A DNA stretch of 64,000 bases from Botryotinia globosa (GCA_014898425.1 RCSZ01000004.1:1922001-1986000); one strand, 5' to 3'; shown: positions 36,810 to 49,413, numbered from the stretch's first letter. Notes: a model not told the origin generated them from the sequence alone. Program-made: numbers and translations.

Positions 36810-37860
36810 CTAAGCAAACAACTCGGCATTATCCAGGGCATCCTTTGGCGCCTGTCTTCCTCCACTCGTTCTGAGTCCCAATTCTCCCTTCTTGGCCAGC
36901 CTCTCAATACCCTGTTCAGCCCTCGCATTATATCTTCCTGCCTTCTTCTTTCTGATCTCGCTTCTGACTTGGTTGGGCGACACGAACTCCTTGTTCTCGT
37001 AGATGATTGGTCCACCAAAACTTCCCTCTTGAATGACGATGGGTGTCAGCACGAATCTTGGTCCGATCTCCACCAAGTTGCATTCCGTCTCGCTGACTCC
37101 CGAGCTCTTCGATTTAGATTTCGTAGAAGTTTCTTCTTCAGTGCCCTTCACTTTCGATGGTTCTGTCTCGCTGATTTGATAGTTTCGAATCCAGATTTTG
37201 CCATCTGCCAATGTGAATCCCATAACATGATCAATGAAAGGTTTCGATTTTCTTGCACCCTTTGGTACACCGAAGATATGGAGGAATAGTTCTTTCAGAA
37301 CGCGGAGATGAGGTTCCTTATCAAAAGAGGCATCGAAAGAAAGGATGGGTCGGGAGCCTTTGAGGCAGTTTCCGGTGAAATGGAGTTCCTCCATTGTGTG
37401 TACTAAGAATTGTTAGGAAGGTAGACTTTTCCAGAAGAGGAGCATATCAAAGCGAACATACAATTCTGCATATGCATTTTCACGGTAGGTCCGTTGGGTG
37501 CCTTGCTCATCCACAGGTAAAGATCCTTTCCTTTTCTTGCCTCGAAGAAAAATACATTATTACAATTATATAATTCAGCCAATTCGTTCAATTGATAAAG
37601 CTTCGACTTGGTATCGAGTTTCGCATCTTTTTTACCGTGAGGAAGAAGGGACGCAAGGTCATTGAGGAGATGTCGATGTCTACATGTGAAGAATTAGCAT
37701 TTTCTTGAGATTCTCTGCAATGGTACAAATTTATTTACCTGTAAGTAATTCCTCTTGAAGACAAGATTAAAACTCTTTGCTTATTTTTCTTCACCCCATT
37801 TGCAGGACCATCTTCTTTGTGACCAGTGGTCTTTGATAATGACTTATATACGGAAGCCAT
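36810..37860 (-). CDS. BRX1: BRX1, Brix-domain 60S ribosome assembly factor
   Basis: Nucleolar factor needed for early 60S subunit assembly and 27S pre-rRNA processing, working with Ebp2. Three exons: 37739-37860, 37462-37679 and 36810-37402. Introns are 59 bp each (donors GTAAAT, GTATGT; acceptors GTAG, TTAG), giving 310 residues (yeast 291). The Brix domain spans residues about 28-240: QRVLILSSRGITYRHRHLLNDL at the start, NNVFFFEARKGKDLYLWMSKAPNG, HTMEELHFTGNCLKGSRPILSFD, and GFTLADGKIWIRNYQI...EIGPRFVLTPI near the end. A K/S-rich insert (about 215-235) interrupts the last part. The C-terminal tail is basic. Divergent with the next gene. Confidence 0.95.
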
Positions 37861-38563
37861 GGTGAATGTTGTATTGAGTTGTGTATATTAAAAATATATG
37901 TTGGTTGTTCAATGCTATCGGGCGCAAAAAAGTTCTTGAGATCTCCAAACTTTCTTAAGAATTTCTTGATAGCGTAAGCGCGACCTTTAATCTTAGCGCG
38001 ATACTCAGTGGACATCCTTGCTAGTATATTTCGGCGATTCGGATAAGATACCATCCATCGATCATTGGTCCCATCGACCCAGCCCAGTAGGTATTATTAT
38101 TAATCATCAATCGATCAATTCTCAGTCTCGTGGCTACCTAGTAGGTGTAGTGACATGGAGAGAGATATGGGGTCGTAGATTTCCGGTTCCGAGGAACTTT
38201 GTTTGGTATCGTATCGGAGGATTTGGTTCACTAGGTGTGGGATAGATTAAGATCTTCCTCATGCCATCATGTTCCTGCATAGTCCATGGTGACCTGGATA
38301 GATGTCCACGATGAAGTCAATTTGTGTCTACCAAGCTTCGTTTGAACCCCTTCCCCCTAAGTAATGACGTCTTCCATTACGCTCTCAATTAGCAAGTGGT
38401 AAATCGTGAAACTAACTTGCCAACATTCATACTTGTATGGTGGTATGAGGTATTGACCAAATCTCCATACTAACTACCCAGTGTTCACCAAGTATTTGCT
38501 TCATTGAACCTTCTATTCTTCATCCAATTCAACTGCATAATACCTTCACAATACCACAACATC
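37861..38563. promoter_or_regulatory. Divergent promoter of BRX1 and a fungal gene of unknown function
   Basis: 703 bp between start codons, normal composition, no recognised gene. Contains both promoters and 5' UTRs. Confidence 0.5.
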
Positions 38564-39199
38564 ATGGCGACTTTCAAATCCATTCACAATCGCCTTCTCA
38601 AGATTCCAGCCCCGCTACTTCCGCCTGCCTCACCCCACGATCCAATGCTTACCTCAGAAATCGCCTCCCTTCAGCTTCACCCAACTCTAGAGACTGCTCT
38701 TCACCTTTTAAATCTCGACTTGCCATCAGCGCACTTCTTAGCTCGCCATATGCAGTCGGCGCCAGCATACGAGGGCATGTATCTACATGGAATCCTGCAT
38801 CGAATCGAAGGCGACTATGATAATTCAAGAGCATGGTACAGTGATGTCAAGGAGTCAGAAATATATTCAAACCTTTGGGGAAAGGGTGGTCAGACTTGGA
38901 AAGCGTGGAAGGAGGAGCATGGCAATGATGGCAACAGGGAGTCCTTAGACAACGGCCAAAAGTTCTTGGACGCCGTCCAGAAGTTCAAGGAGACGAATGG
39001 AAAGGGAGGCGAGAAGGAGAAGGCATCTCTCGAGAAACAAAGTAAGGAGGAACTTGATGGTGTCATCGAATGGTGTGTGCATAAGTTCGGCACATCCAAG
39101 ATGATTGATGCTAGTTCTGCTTGGGTCAAACCTAGTGATGAGATCAGGAAAATGGGCGAAGATCAAGTCAACGGAGACAGTGGAAGAAGAAAGTTTTGA
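38564..39199 (+). CDS. Conserved-looking fungal protein of unknown function, 211 residues
   Basis: Single exon, ATG in the context ATCATGGCG. I do not recognise a named family. The N-terminal half is hydrophobic-helical (residues about 30-80: LETALHLLNLDLPSAHFLARHM, then YEGMYLHGILHRIEGDYDNSRAWYSDV). This has the look of a single TPR-like helical pair: large/small residues at the LHGILHRIEGDYDNSRAWY positions. The C-terminal half is Lys/Glu-rich and ends in a short helix EWCVHKFG. No signal peptide or membrane segment. Soluble, probably cytosolic. Codon use is like that of the neighbouring housekeeping genes. Confidence 0.75.
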   Translation: MATFKSIHNRLLKIPAPLLPPASPHDPMLTSEIASLQLHPTLETALHLLNLDLPSAHFLARHMQSAPAYEGMYLHGILHRIEGDYDNSRAWYSDVKESEIYSNLWGKGGQTWKAWKEEHGNDGNRESLDNGQKFLDAVQKFKETNGKGGEKEKASLEKQSKEELDGVIEWCVHKFGTSKMIDASSAWVKPSDEIRKMGEDQVNGDSGRRKF

Positions 39200-39491
39200 G
39201 GAAAGAGTCTTTAGAACTGAGAGATATTAAGACAAAAACCATTGCATTAGACAAGCATAGCGATCGTTGCAGACGTGAAATCCCAGAGAGGAAGAACCAC
39301 CGGACAACATAATTGGAAAAAAAAAGGGAAGATATCCTTGAGCCCGCGCTCATCGAGTGCTGAGCGTTTTGCTTAGCCCTGACTTCGTAACCCCCCATGC
39401 TCCCGCAATGACACTTAAAGACGCCACACCTTTGTATCAACCATCAACCAATATGTCCGTGTAGTTGCGCAAAGTAAGAACGCCTGACTAT

Positions 39492-40431
<940 letters not shown>

Positions 40432-40466
40432 GATTGATGTTGAAGTAGAATGGAATTTATTATTGA

Positions 40467-40501
40467 AGGGGGAGGGAGGGAGGGAGGGAGGGAGGGGGGG
40501 A
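40467..40501. repeat. GGGA microsatellite in the Rab11 5' leader
   Basis: (GGGA)n run passing into G7, starting 36 bp upstream of the Rab11 ATG, that is (TCCC)n on the gene strand. Confidence 0.9.
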
Positions 40502-40624
40502 GAAGGTTAACGGATTTCGTTGTTGCGATGGATAGATGGATGATGGGTGTGGGTATGCGAGAAACCGGGGTCGAGGGGGTTGTAAGGTTGTTGTTTGGGT
40601 TTTTATTTGGGCGGAGGGGGGGGG

Positions 40625-40702
40625 ACTTTGAACTTTGAACTTTGAACTTTGAACTTTGAACTTTGAACTTTGAACTTTGAACTTTGAACTTTGAACTTTG
40701 AT
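40625..40702. repeat. 7-bp minisatellite (ACTTTGA)n
   Basis: About eleven perfect copies, with two more degenerate copies to about 40722. About 200 bp upstream of the Rab11 start. Confidence 0.95.
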
Positions 40703-40854
40703 GATTTTACTTTGAACTTTGATAGAAGTTTGATAGAAGTTTGATTACACTCATTAGGTTACTGAGATATGGTTCACCAGTCCTGAAACTTTTATTGGGA
40801 TGAATAATAGACCATGGAAGTCAAAATTCAATAATACTCAACAAGCTGTAGTCA

Positions 40855-40947
40855 CCTCAATAAGTATTACCTAGGCACGTGCTAGGACCTCAATAAATAC
40901 CTAGGCACGTGCTAGGACCTCAATAAGTACCTAGGCACGTGCTAGGT
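40855..40947. repeat. Three 30-33 bp direct repeats each holding an E-box
   Basis: Three tandem units beginning CCTCAATAA and ending ACCTAGGCACGTGCTAGG. Each carries a near-palindrome centred on GCACGTGC (E-box CACGTG), so three E-boxes are spaced by about three helical turns. May be regulatory for Rab11, or just a minisatellite. Confidence 0.9.
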
Positions 40948-40965
40948 ACTGTATATGGATACTAG

Positions 40966-41024
40966 GAGGAGGAGGAGGAGGTGCGAGGTATGAGGTATGA
41001 GGTATGAGGTATGAGGTATGAGGT
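40966..41024. repeat. GGA run and 7-bp (GAGGTAT)n minisatellite
   Basis: Six GGA-type triplets, then about five units of GAGGTAT. Continues the cluster of tandem repeats upstream of Rab11. Confidence 0.85.
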
Positions 41025-42055
41025 CCTAGTATTTACACTTCTGGTCCCCTGGTTGAAATGGTTTTGCCTTGTCTTAGGAGAGATGCTGGCTGGGTATCAC
41101 ATTACATTATATTACATGACATTACTTACCAGGTACCCAGGTACGCACTTGACGAATGTTGTATAAAGGAGTAGACAGGTATCGTTATACGTATACTCCA
41201 TACTACATACTACATACACTACCTGGCTATTCCTTTGTTCTCGTTTCTATTTCCCATTCTCAAACAGGTTGGTTTCGAAATTCAATGTCAGAGCGGTTGT
41301 TTGACTGTACGTGAGATGATACTTTTGAAAGCTTTACTCCTAGCTATCATCTCTTCGTTAATAAAACATTTTTAATTAGAATTCTAAATAATATCTTAAT
41401 CTTTTTCATAGTGCTATTATAGCTTACTAATAATCGATTTTTTTTTCGATCAATCAAAGATCGAGGAGATATTTATTTTCTTGAAAATTATTATTAGTTA
41501 TGGGCTAGTAATATATATTGGAAGCTAGCTCTGATTAACGACTAAATGGATTATATAAGCAATGTTGCACGTGATATTAAATAATCTGTATTAAATGATG
41601 ATTTTTATTTATTTATTTATTTAAGGAAAAAGATCTCTTTTTATACTTTTTCCTACTAATCTAGTTTTTCCGAAAACGACTATAAGATAAAGAATATAAA
41701 AAAGAGCTTTACTTCGAAAGAATAAACGACTTAGAAAGTTATCTATAAGAGATTAATAAAAGTAAATCGTTTTCGAATTATAGTAATAATCGCTTTCGTA
41801 AGCTTGTAAGCGACGATTATGTGATTTGATTATATAATAGGCTAAAATTAGATTGAATGCCTTTAAAAAGATATATATATTATATTATTTTTAATTAAAA
41901 ATAATAATAAAATTTAATAGAATTATAGAAATAAAAATTATATTAAAATAATAAGAAAACTCAACTCTATATAACGAATTTGTAATAAAATAATAAAATT
42001 ATTATATAATTTGATAATTATTATTCTTAATAAATATTAATTAAATCACTTAATT
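41025..42055. other. Gene-block edge passing into the second AT-rich isochore
   Basis: Normal composition up to about 41340, then AT-rich. About 41600-41860 is less degraded (contains TTTTCGAATTATAG and GCTTGTAAGCGACG) and may be a coding relic of a transposon. I could not identify the family. Confidence 0.4.
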
Positions 42056-42435
42056 AGAGGTTTACCTCCTTAATATTCTTATCGTCTGCGAGGGTCGAAG
42101 GTATATATATATATATAAAATTCGATTTGAAAACTATCGACTTAAAATGAGTCGTGATTTTGTTTATTCGATTGATTATAAGTCTTTTATAACATTCTTA
42201 ATAACAGTCGATAACTAATGATTGTTATCGACTGTATATATAATTACAATTGTATTTCTATATATATATTAATTAATCAATTTGAATCAGTTTATTTAAA
42301 CTAATATAAATTGAATGAAAAAGAAAAAAAGTAGTAACTATATATAAGAGATTAAAAGCTTTCAAATAATATATTTTTTATATTACTAGCTTCAAAACTG
42401 AGGTTTTTATAAAGGATTGAAGTTAAAATAATATA
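42056..42435 (+). mobile_element. Hairpin-ended element, copy 2, left part
   Basis: Matches the first part of the element at 13213-14147: AGAGGTTTACCTCCTTAATA, then GTCTGCGAGGGTCGAAGGTA, and the 42285-42435 block with CTTCAAAACTGAGGTTTTTA. It is less mutated here. The match is interrupted at the Gypsy insertion and resumes at 49040. Confidence 0.65.
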
Positions 42436-42440
42436 AATAT

Positions 42441-42590
42441 TGTCACGGCGCCAACTACGTTGCCTTCGTGCCTCAGACACGAACCCTTAACATACCCTTA
42501 GTATACCCTACTTCCTATAATAGAGCCTCAATCTTTTATAACACTTAAAACCTTTATAGTATAATATAAATCTTTACCCATACCTTGATA
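42441..42590 (+). repeat. 5' LTR of the Gypsy element
   Basis: 150 bp. Its first half is hardly mutated (TGTCACGGCGCCAACTACGT), while its second half carries more A/T than the partner LTR (ending CTTGATA for CTTGACA). Confidence 0.92.
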
Positions 42591-42999
42591 ATTTATATCA
42601 TTTATTTAGAAGCTATTATAACTTCATTTTAAAAATATTTATTCAAATTGTACTCCAACCACCCCAATCGCCCTAATTCTATTAAAATTATAATCCGATT
42701 GTGTTGATTGAATCTATTATTGATTTATTATAAATAATTTTGTTATTTTTTAATAAAGTTATTTGATTGTGTTAAAATATATTTATATTGATTTATTATT
42801 AAAAACTTTATAAGAATGTTTTGTAGTTACGAAAGTATTTTAAAGATAGCCAATCAAATAACTACATTTAATCTGTCTTTATAGTTTCTTTTTTTGAACT
42901 ACGTTGTCAATTCCACCAAAGCTAATGTTTTCTTATTCACAAATCTATTCCATAATCCAAATATTATATATTTTATAACTGCTCAAACTGTATTTATTT

Positions 43000-44000
43000 C
43001 GATTGAAACAATCACAATTTTATTACAAGAATAAACCGCTGTAGTATATATCCAAGCTAACAAAGCTTAATTATAGATTGCTGAATTATAAGATATAATT
43101 GAGATATTAAAGATTACTATTCGTAATAACCCAGAAACCCCATTTTGTTAAAAACACTTCATTTTCTCCAAGAAATTTAATGGTGATAAATAAAACATTA
43201 TAAAGTGTTAGGATTAGTATATAGTGTTTCATAATACAATCAATCATTGTTTAATTGCAAACTACAAAAACGAGTTAGAATTTTAGTGAATTATATTTCT
43301 TGTTAATTTACTTTTTGGCTCGACTTATACAAACAACCAAATACACTTTGACACAATCATAAATAATCTATACAACTCCAATCTTTAATCCCTTAAATAG
43401 CGTATTATAACAAGCATCTAGGGCGAATTGAATAAATAATATTAAACTCTTGATTTTTTACAAAAGGTTTTTATAGATTATAACAAGTATAAAATAAGGA
43501 AGATTTTATTTAATAATTTCATTATCAAATTCAAACAGCTCATTATCAAATATAGAAAAACTATTGAACAACAAATCACCGACCTTAAGCTTAAGATTTT
43601 ATAAGAGTTAATCAATATTTCAATCAATTGTTTTAATAAACCTTTTGTTATTGATATTAATATATAGATAATCTAATAACAAAGTATTTATAATAATCTA
43701 AAAAAGAAAACTCATTTTGATAATCAACAAAAAAACCAAAATACTAATTTCAACTATAATCAATCGAGATACTATAATAGAAAACCAGCTTTAATCATAG
43801 TTCTCTCTACATCAAAACCATCTGGTAATTCTATACAATTGAACACTACTCGATAAAATCAACACCCCCCACCCCATTATATTCAAAAGTAATATCTTAA
43901 CTTTAACCTCTATCTTTATTATAAAAAACCAAATTATATTAAAAACAATTACAATAAGAAACGAGTTAATAATACAAAATACAATATTAATATTAATACA
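43000..44000 (+). pseudogene. Gypsy Gag region, degraded
   Basis: Position between the 5' LTR and the protease implies Gag. A block near 43765-43810 (Y-N-R-K-P...) vaguely resembles a CCHC zinc knuckle with its Cys codons lost, and the following Pro-rich part fits a Gag-Pol linker. Assignment is mainly positional. Confidence 0.35.
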
Positions 44001-44419
44001 GAATACAACCTTTATACCAATCATTTCTTTACAGCTAATCAATATCAAAGCCCTAAACCTTATCACAACACCATCAATTCCTCATATCAAAGTTTGTTCC
44101 CGCCTATTAACTGTTTTTCGTCTATCAATTGTTTTTTGTTTACTAATTGTTTCCTAATTATGTTATTACATTATACCTTACCAATCTTTTCTAGTCTTAT
44201 TCAAAAACTTGATCTAGAAAGATATATTAAAAGATCTATTCATTCAAAAAAAAATAGAAACTTTATTCTCCAATTCAATATATTAAAAGATTAATCTCGG
44301 TTTATAATTGCAAATCAAGATTTTCTATAAGAAATTTATTTTTATGGATTAAAAAATCAATTATATCTAAAGATTCTTTATATTTTAGAACAATAAATAA
44401 CAAATCTTTTAAAATTTCA

Positions 44420-44638
44420 ATGAAAATTTTCCTTATACCTAATATAACCATCCCGCTTGTTAGTTTTATAAATAATAGAGCTGTGGGCTATAACTTTATC
44501 AACAAAAAAATCATCTCCAAATTTCAAATATCTATACAACCCTTTTCTTATATCTATTACCTACTTCTAATTAATGGAAAATTTTCCAATATCCTCTCTC
44601 GATATATACTCCTAAATATACGAATCAATAATCATTGA
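44420..44638 (+). pseudogene. Gypsy aspartic protease fragment
   Basis: 72-codon open stretch following the retropepsin-like region: IPLVSFIN-NRA-VGYNFIN corresponds to the usual ...ALIDSGA.GYxFID..., then SKFQI and SRYILLNIRI. The active-site D-S/T-G triad is replaced by N-N-R, as expected from G-to-A changes, so it is catalytically dead. Confidence 0.55.
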
Positions 44639-45849
44639 AAAATCGATTTGTTTTATATTATTATTTTATTAACTGTAGATCTGTTGATCCTTGATTTTCT
44701 TTGGTTTCAACACTATAATTCTATTATTGATTGATTAATAATAATACTTAAGTTTGTATTTATATATTATTTGAAATATTGTTGTTTTATTAATATTGTA
44801 GTAATTATTATTTTTGATATATTTAATAATTGCAAGATAATTTTGTTAAAAAATAGCAAAGTTATAATTAATTTCAAATTATTTTTATAAAAGCTTATTT
44901 TGAGATTAGTTTTTATAAAAAATATTATCAATAAAAATTTTGAAATTAAATTCTTGTTATTTTGAGATTAATTAATAATTTTTAAATTTATCAAAACTCT
45001 AGATATTCAAAGAAACCCTGATATTATTAATCTCGAAAACAATAAAAACAAAAATCTTTATTATATTTATTATATTGATAATAAAGCGAATATTTGAATT
45101 AAAATGATTTCTAATTGTTTATTTTTGAAATTAGTTCCAATTCGATTTATTATTAATTCCAGAAAGTATAAGAGATTATTATAAAATCAGAATACTTTAC
45201 TCTTATTATTATTATCACCATTAAATCCCTTAAATAAATTGTTTGATATTATATAAAATATCTACTTTGAAATGTAAAATATGAAATTCTTTATAATTAA
45301 TAGTTTTATATAATTCTATAAGAATAATAATATTTATATTACAAAAATATCTTAAAACAAATTAAATAGAATTTATAATCTATACTATATAATAACTAAA
45401 GATTCTATTCAATTATATTGAAATTTAATGGATAATAATATCAATAAGTTTATAGAAAAGATAAATTAATCTATTCCTTTTATATTAAAGATTTAAGATA
45501 AACTATCTCCCTGATTTTATAATTTATACCCGGAATTCCTACCCTCTCTTACTAACAAATTTCTATTATAATGTTCGTAGAATTATAAAATCGAGGTTAT
45601 ACCAAACAAGGAATTATTATATAATAAGGGCTATTCAATATCTCTGATTGAATTTCAAATTATTTATAAATAGCTTAACAATAATCTGAATAAAAAATTC
45701 ATTTGGGAATTTTGCTTCTAATCAGCCACTTTACTTTTTCTAGTTACTAAACTAGAAGAAAATGTTTAGATCTATTAAGACTATTAGGGTTTAAATAATA
45801 TTATTATCAAAAACCGATATTCTTTATTATTGATTAAAAAAACCTTTGA

Positions 45850-46135
45850 TGTTTTATACTACACTAAAATCTATATTAAGTTTGATATTATCACTGCTTT
45901 TAACAAGTTATGAATTATAGAAAACTATGAGTAGAAAATCACTTTCATTATTTATTTCAATTTGTTTAAATTATTAGTGATACCCTTCAAACTCTGCAAT
46001 ACACCAGTTTTGTTTTAAAACTATATCAACCATATTCTCTTCAATTTTCTGGATAAGATTTATATAACATATTTGAATAATATTTTGATTTATTTTGAAA
46101 ATATTATAGATTACAAAGAATATATTTACAAGGTT
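45850..46135 (+). pseudogene. Gypsy reverse transcriptase fragment
   Basis: Readable blocks are YYTKIYIKFDIITAFNKL (about 45857-45910; usual YFTKLDI..AFN), I-P-F-K-L-C-N-T-P (45980-46006; usual MPFGLCNAP) and T-Y-L-N-N-I-L-I-Y (46067-46093). The catalytic Y-L-D-D box is Y-L-N-N (46070-46081): both Asp codons became AAT. In-frame stops replace Trp/Gln codons. Confidence 0.75.
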
Positions 46136-46279
46136 GTCCAACAATTAATTGATATCAAATTATAAATCAATATCAATAAGTACAAATTCAAAACAAAAAG
46201 AATCAAATATTTTGACTTAATTATTACCCTAGGAGATATAGAAATGAATTTGGAGAAAATTGATACTATACTTAACTAG

Positions 46280-46900
46280 AAATTATTAATTAAATTTAAA
46301 GATTTCTAATATTTCCTCGAATTTATTAATTTTTATCAATATTTCATTCACAATTTTTCTAAGATTGTGGAGCCCTTCAATCATCTCCTAAAAAAGAAAA
46401 GAGTATAGAATTGAGATTTTAAATAAAAAAACATTTTTATAATGTTGAAAAATATTTTCTTTTTTATTTCAATCCTTATCATATTTGATTATTATTGTTA
46501 TACAATAATCGAGATCGATATTTTCAATTAGATTGTAAATGATATCTTTTTGTAATATAATAATAAAGGAAATCTATATCCAATAATATACTTTTTATTA
46601 AAATATAATACTATTGAATGTAATTATAAGATTTATAATAAAAAACTCCTAGCAATTATAAAATCATTAAAAGAATAGAGACTGGAATTATACAATATTT
46701 AGAAATTATTCGAAATCATTACTGATTATAAGAATCTTAAATACTTTATATTGATAAAAATACTGAATCAATAATAAATTAAATAAACCAAATTCTTATT
46801 GGGATTCAATTTTTATATTATATATCGATTTGGTTATAAAATTGTTTATTCTAACACTTTGAGCTACAAAACTAAAGATTATTTAGTATATATCAATTTT
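46280..46900 (+). pseudogene. Gypsy connection and RNase H fragment
   Basis: About 46320-46400 reads Y-Q-Y-F-I-H-N-F-S-K-I-V-E-P-F-N-H-L-L-K-K, the conserved stretch after the polymerase in Ty3/Gypsy. RNase H blocks follow near 46610-46790: KLLAIIKSLKE, LELYNI and IITDYKNLKYF (usual DHKNL). Stops interrupt the frame. Confidence 0.65.
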
Positions 46901-47379
46901 AATAATAATCAAATCAAGAACCATTTATAAACAATCCTTTTAGAATAAATATTCAATATTATTATATTTAAGGATATTATTCAACAAACAAGCAGCGATT
47001 TAGATTTAATTGTAATTCTAATAGATATAATTATTCTTGACACCGATAAATCGATCGATAATTTTATCGATAAAGCATATAGATTATCCGAATTAGTTAT
47101 AATTATATATATAATATTTCGAAATCCCTCTACTTGTTATTGACCACTAAATATTCAAAAGGATTTTTGGATAGTTTTACAAGATTATAGATTAATCAAT
47201 AATAAAATCTTTTATTGTAACCATCTTTTTGTTTCCTTTTTTACTGAATTTTGCATACAAATTATATATTATATATATTCAATCAAATTAATTAGATATC
47301 TAAATTGTATCAAAACTATCGATCTTATCTCTCATATATATTGATAGTTTAATATATCTAAAAAGATTGAAATATTTAT

Positions 47380-47720
47380 ACAAACTTACCAATTTTATTT
47401 TCATATTAAAGTTTTTTACCTCACTACACCTAAATTCCTTGAATTCTTGTTAATACTGTTCCATTTCTAATTAGATATCTCTATTGACTATATCACACTA
47501 TTATTAATCAATAAATACTATAAAAAGAAATATTAGTATATTATTACAATTGTTTATTATCTGATCAAAATACAACACTTTATACCAATAATAGAATTAT
47601 TTATAGAAAAGCTTGTAAATCGATTTATTGAAAAGATATATTATCTATATAACACTCCCAATAATATTGTATCCAATAAAAACTCCCAATTTATCTTTGA
47701 ATTCTAAAAGTATTTATTCA
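47380..47720 (+). pseudogene. Gypsy integrase core fragment
   Basis: Contains LDISIDYIT (usual D-I-S-x-D-F/Y-I-T, including the first catalytic Asp), a block matching the D-R-L-T-K...HFIP segment (IKIQHFIPI), and N-I-V-S-N-K-N-S-Q-F (usual I-V-S-D-R-G-S-Q-F, where the catalytic Asp is now Asn). Confidence 0.6.
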
Positions 47721-48229
47721 AGTATTTATCGATTACTTTGAAACAATCTTTTTTATTTTATTTCGAATTTGATAATTAAATGGAGAAGATCAATATTATA
47801 ATAAAACAATATTTTTATGCCTTTATAAACTTTTATTAAAACAATTGGCCCGATTGACTTCTACTTATAGAGTTTGTATTGAATAATATTATATCAGAAA
47901 CTATCAGTGTATCCCTGTTTTTTATCAATTATAATTATTACCCACACTTTGGAATTAAATTGTTTATATCAATCCTATTGAATCTATCATACCAAAAAAA
48001 ACGAGAATTCCTCAAAACCAATAAGATTACAAATAGATTTAATTTCATTCTAACTAAACTCAAAATGCTTACAGCCTAATCAATTCAAAAATACAAAGAT
48101 TGTATTAATAGAATTCGAATCAATATTTCTTTTTATAAAAAAGATAATAAGGTATGGGTTAATATAAAAAATATAAAAACCAATTATTTAATAAAAAAAA
48201 ATAACAATAAATAAAATAGTTTTTATAAA

Positions 48230-48560
48230 ATCTTCAAAATCTATAAACAAACTTGCCTACTACAATTTCCAACTAACTTTAAGATTTTTTCGATATTCCA
48301 TAACTTATTATTTCAACCACTCTATTACTCATCAGGATTATTAGATCAAGATATTATTAATGTTATTAAATTATACAGAAATCAAGGTTGAATTTTCGAA
48401 AAAGATAATAAAATATATAAGGAGACTAAACAATAAAAATTCGAAGAAATCCTTGATTATTACAATGAATACAGTTTTTATTATTATATCAAATAAAAAC
48501 ACTACCCATTGTTATAATAATCAACTAAGGATTTTTGAGATTAGAAGGAAATAATTATTA
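48230..48560 (+). pseudogene. Gypsy integrase C-terminus with chromodomain relic
   Basis: After a linker reading LLQFPTNFKIFSIFHNLLFQPL (SH3-like tail), the stretch at about 48430-48545 reads K-F-E-E-I-L-D-Y...Y-Y-I-K-stop-K-H-Y-P, matching the FEEILD...Y.VKWKG.P chromodomain of chromovirus Gypsy integrases; the Trp codon is now a stop. Confidence 0.55.
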
Positions 48561-48884
48561 TATTTTATTTAATATATCTAAACAAATCAAATCTATTTAT
48601 ATAAATTGGATTCAAAAAGTCTATTATTTTAAATGTTATTACATTAGTAATAACTTTTAAATAGGGATCAAATAAATCAAAGAAAATCTATCAATTATTA
48701 TTATTTTAAAAATAATTCGCTTTAATTTTATAATAAAAACTAAATTATTCTAATATTATTTCAAAGGGTTTTGGGTTTTCATTTAATCAATATTGAATCG
48801 ATTCTTTATAATTTTATTAAAAAATAGCAAAGTTATTCTATACCTTAACTTGTTTGAAATAAGCAAGCCTTAAGGGGGGGGTAT

Positions 48885-49034
48885 TATTATAGCATTAATT
48901 ATATTGTCTTTATATCTTAAATACAAACCCTTAGTGTACCCTTAATGTGTTCTACTTTTTATAATAGGGCCTCAATCTTTTATAGCACTTAGAACTCTTA
49001 TGGTATAATATAAGTCTTTACCTGTACCTTGACA
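48885..49034 (+). repeat. 3' LTR of the Gypsy element
   Basis: 150 bp, aligning without gaps to 42441-42590. In the first half nearly every C and G of the 5' copy is T or A here (TATTATAGCATTAATTATAT). The second half is better preserved than the 5' copy. Confidence 0.92.
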
Positions 49035-49039
49035 AATAT

Positions 49040-49413
49040 AATTAGAGCTTATATAATCAATTAAAAAAGGTTTATATTGAATGTAACTAATCTAATATTA
49101 ATAATAATTATTTTAATACTATAGCTTTTGTAGTTTAGTAATATAATTAATAATCTAATATAAAGTAACTCACTAAAATCTAAATGAAATTAAAAAATCT
49201 AAATAAAATTAAAAAATCTAAATAGAATTAAAAAATCTGAATAGAATTAAAAAATCTGAATAAAATTAAAAAAAAAGTAATATAACGAGGTAAACCGACT
49301 TCGCTTGTAAGCCTCAATAAATTATTTTTTTAGATTTTTATAATTATAAATATAATTATATAATACTTTCTCAAAAAGCAAGAGGTTCGAGGGCTCGCAG
49401 ACCCCTAGTATTA
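49040..49413 (+). mobile_element. Hairpin-ended element, copy 2, right part
   Basis: Resumes the match to 13745-14147: AGAGCTTATATAATCAATTA, the 19-bp array (about 49178-49275), CGAGGTAAACCGACTTCG, and the terminal hairpin region AGAGGTTCGAGGGCTCGCAG ending ACCCCTAG followed by T. Together with 42056-42435 it reconstitutes one copy split by the Gypsy element. Confidence 0.7.

Larger units (their letters stand above)
42441..49034 (+). mobile_element. Ty3/Gypsy (chromovirus-type) LTR retrotransposon, RIP-degraded
   Basis: 6594-bp element with two 150-bp LTRs (42441-42590 and 48885-49034) bounded by TGTCACGG...CTTGACA and an exact 5-bp duplication AATAT (42436-42440 and 49035-49039). A polypurine tract AAGGGGGGGG (about 48872-48881) precedes the 3' LTR. 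Coding relics run plus-strand in Gypsy order: Gag (about 43.0-43.9 kb), protease (44.42 kb), reverse transcriptase (45.85-46.1), RNase H (46.6-46.9), integrase (47.4-47.7) and a chromodomain-like end (48.43-48.55). All frames are broken by stops, and catalytic Asp codons are changed to Asn. It lies inside copy 2 of the hairpin-ended element, so it is younger than that insertion. Inactive. Confidence 0.92.

Noticed and set aside
36416..37018. 200-codon minus-strand frame overlapping BRX1 exon 3
   Set aside because: Overlaps the clear BRX1 frame on the same strand in another phase; no domain.
41590..41870. Possible DNA-transposase fragment in the less degraded patch
   Set aside because: No conserved catalytic or DNA-binding motif could be read in any frame.
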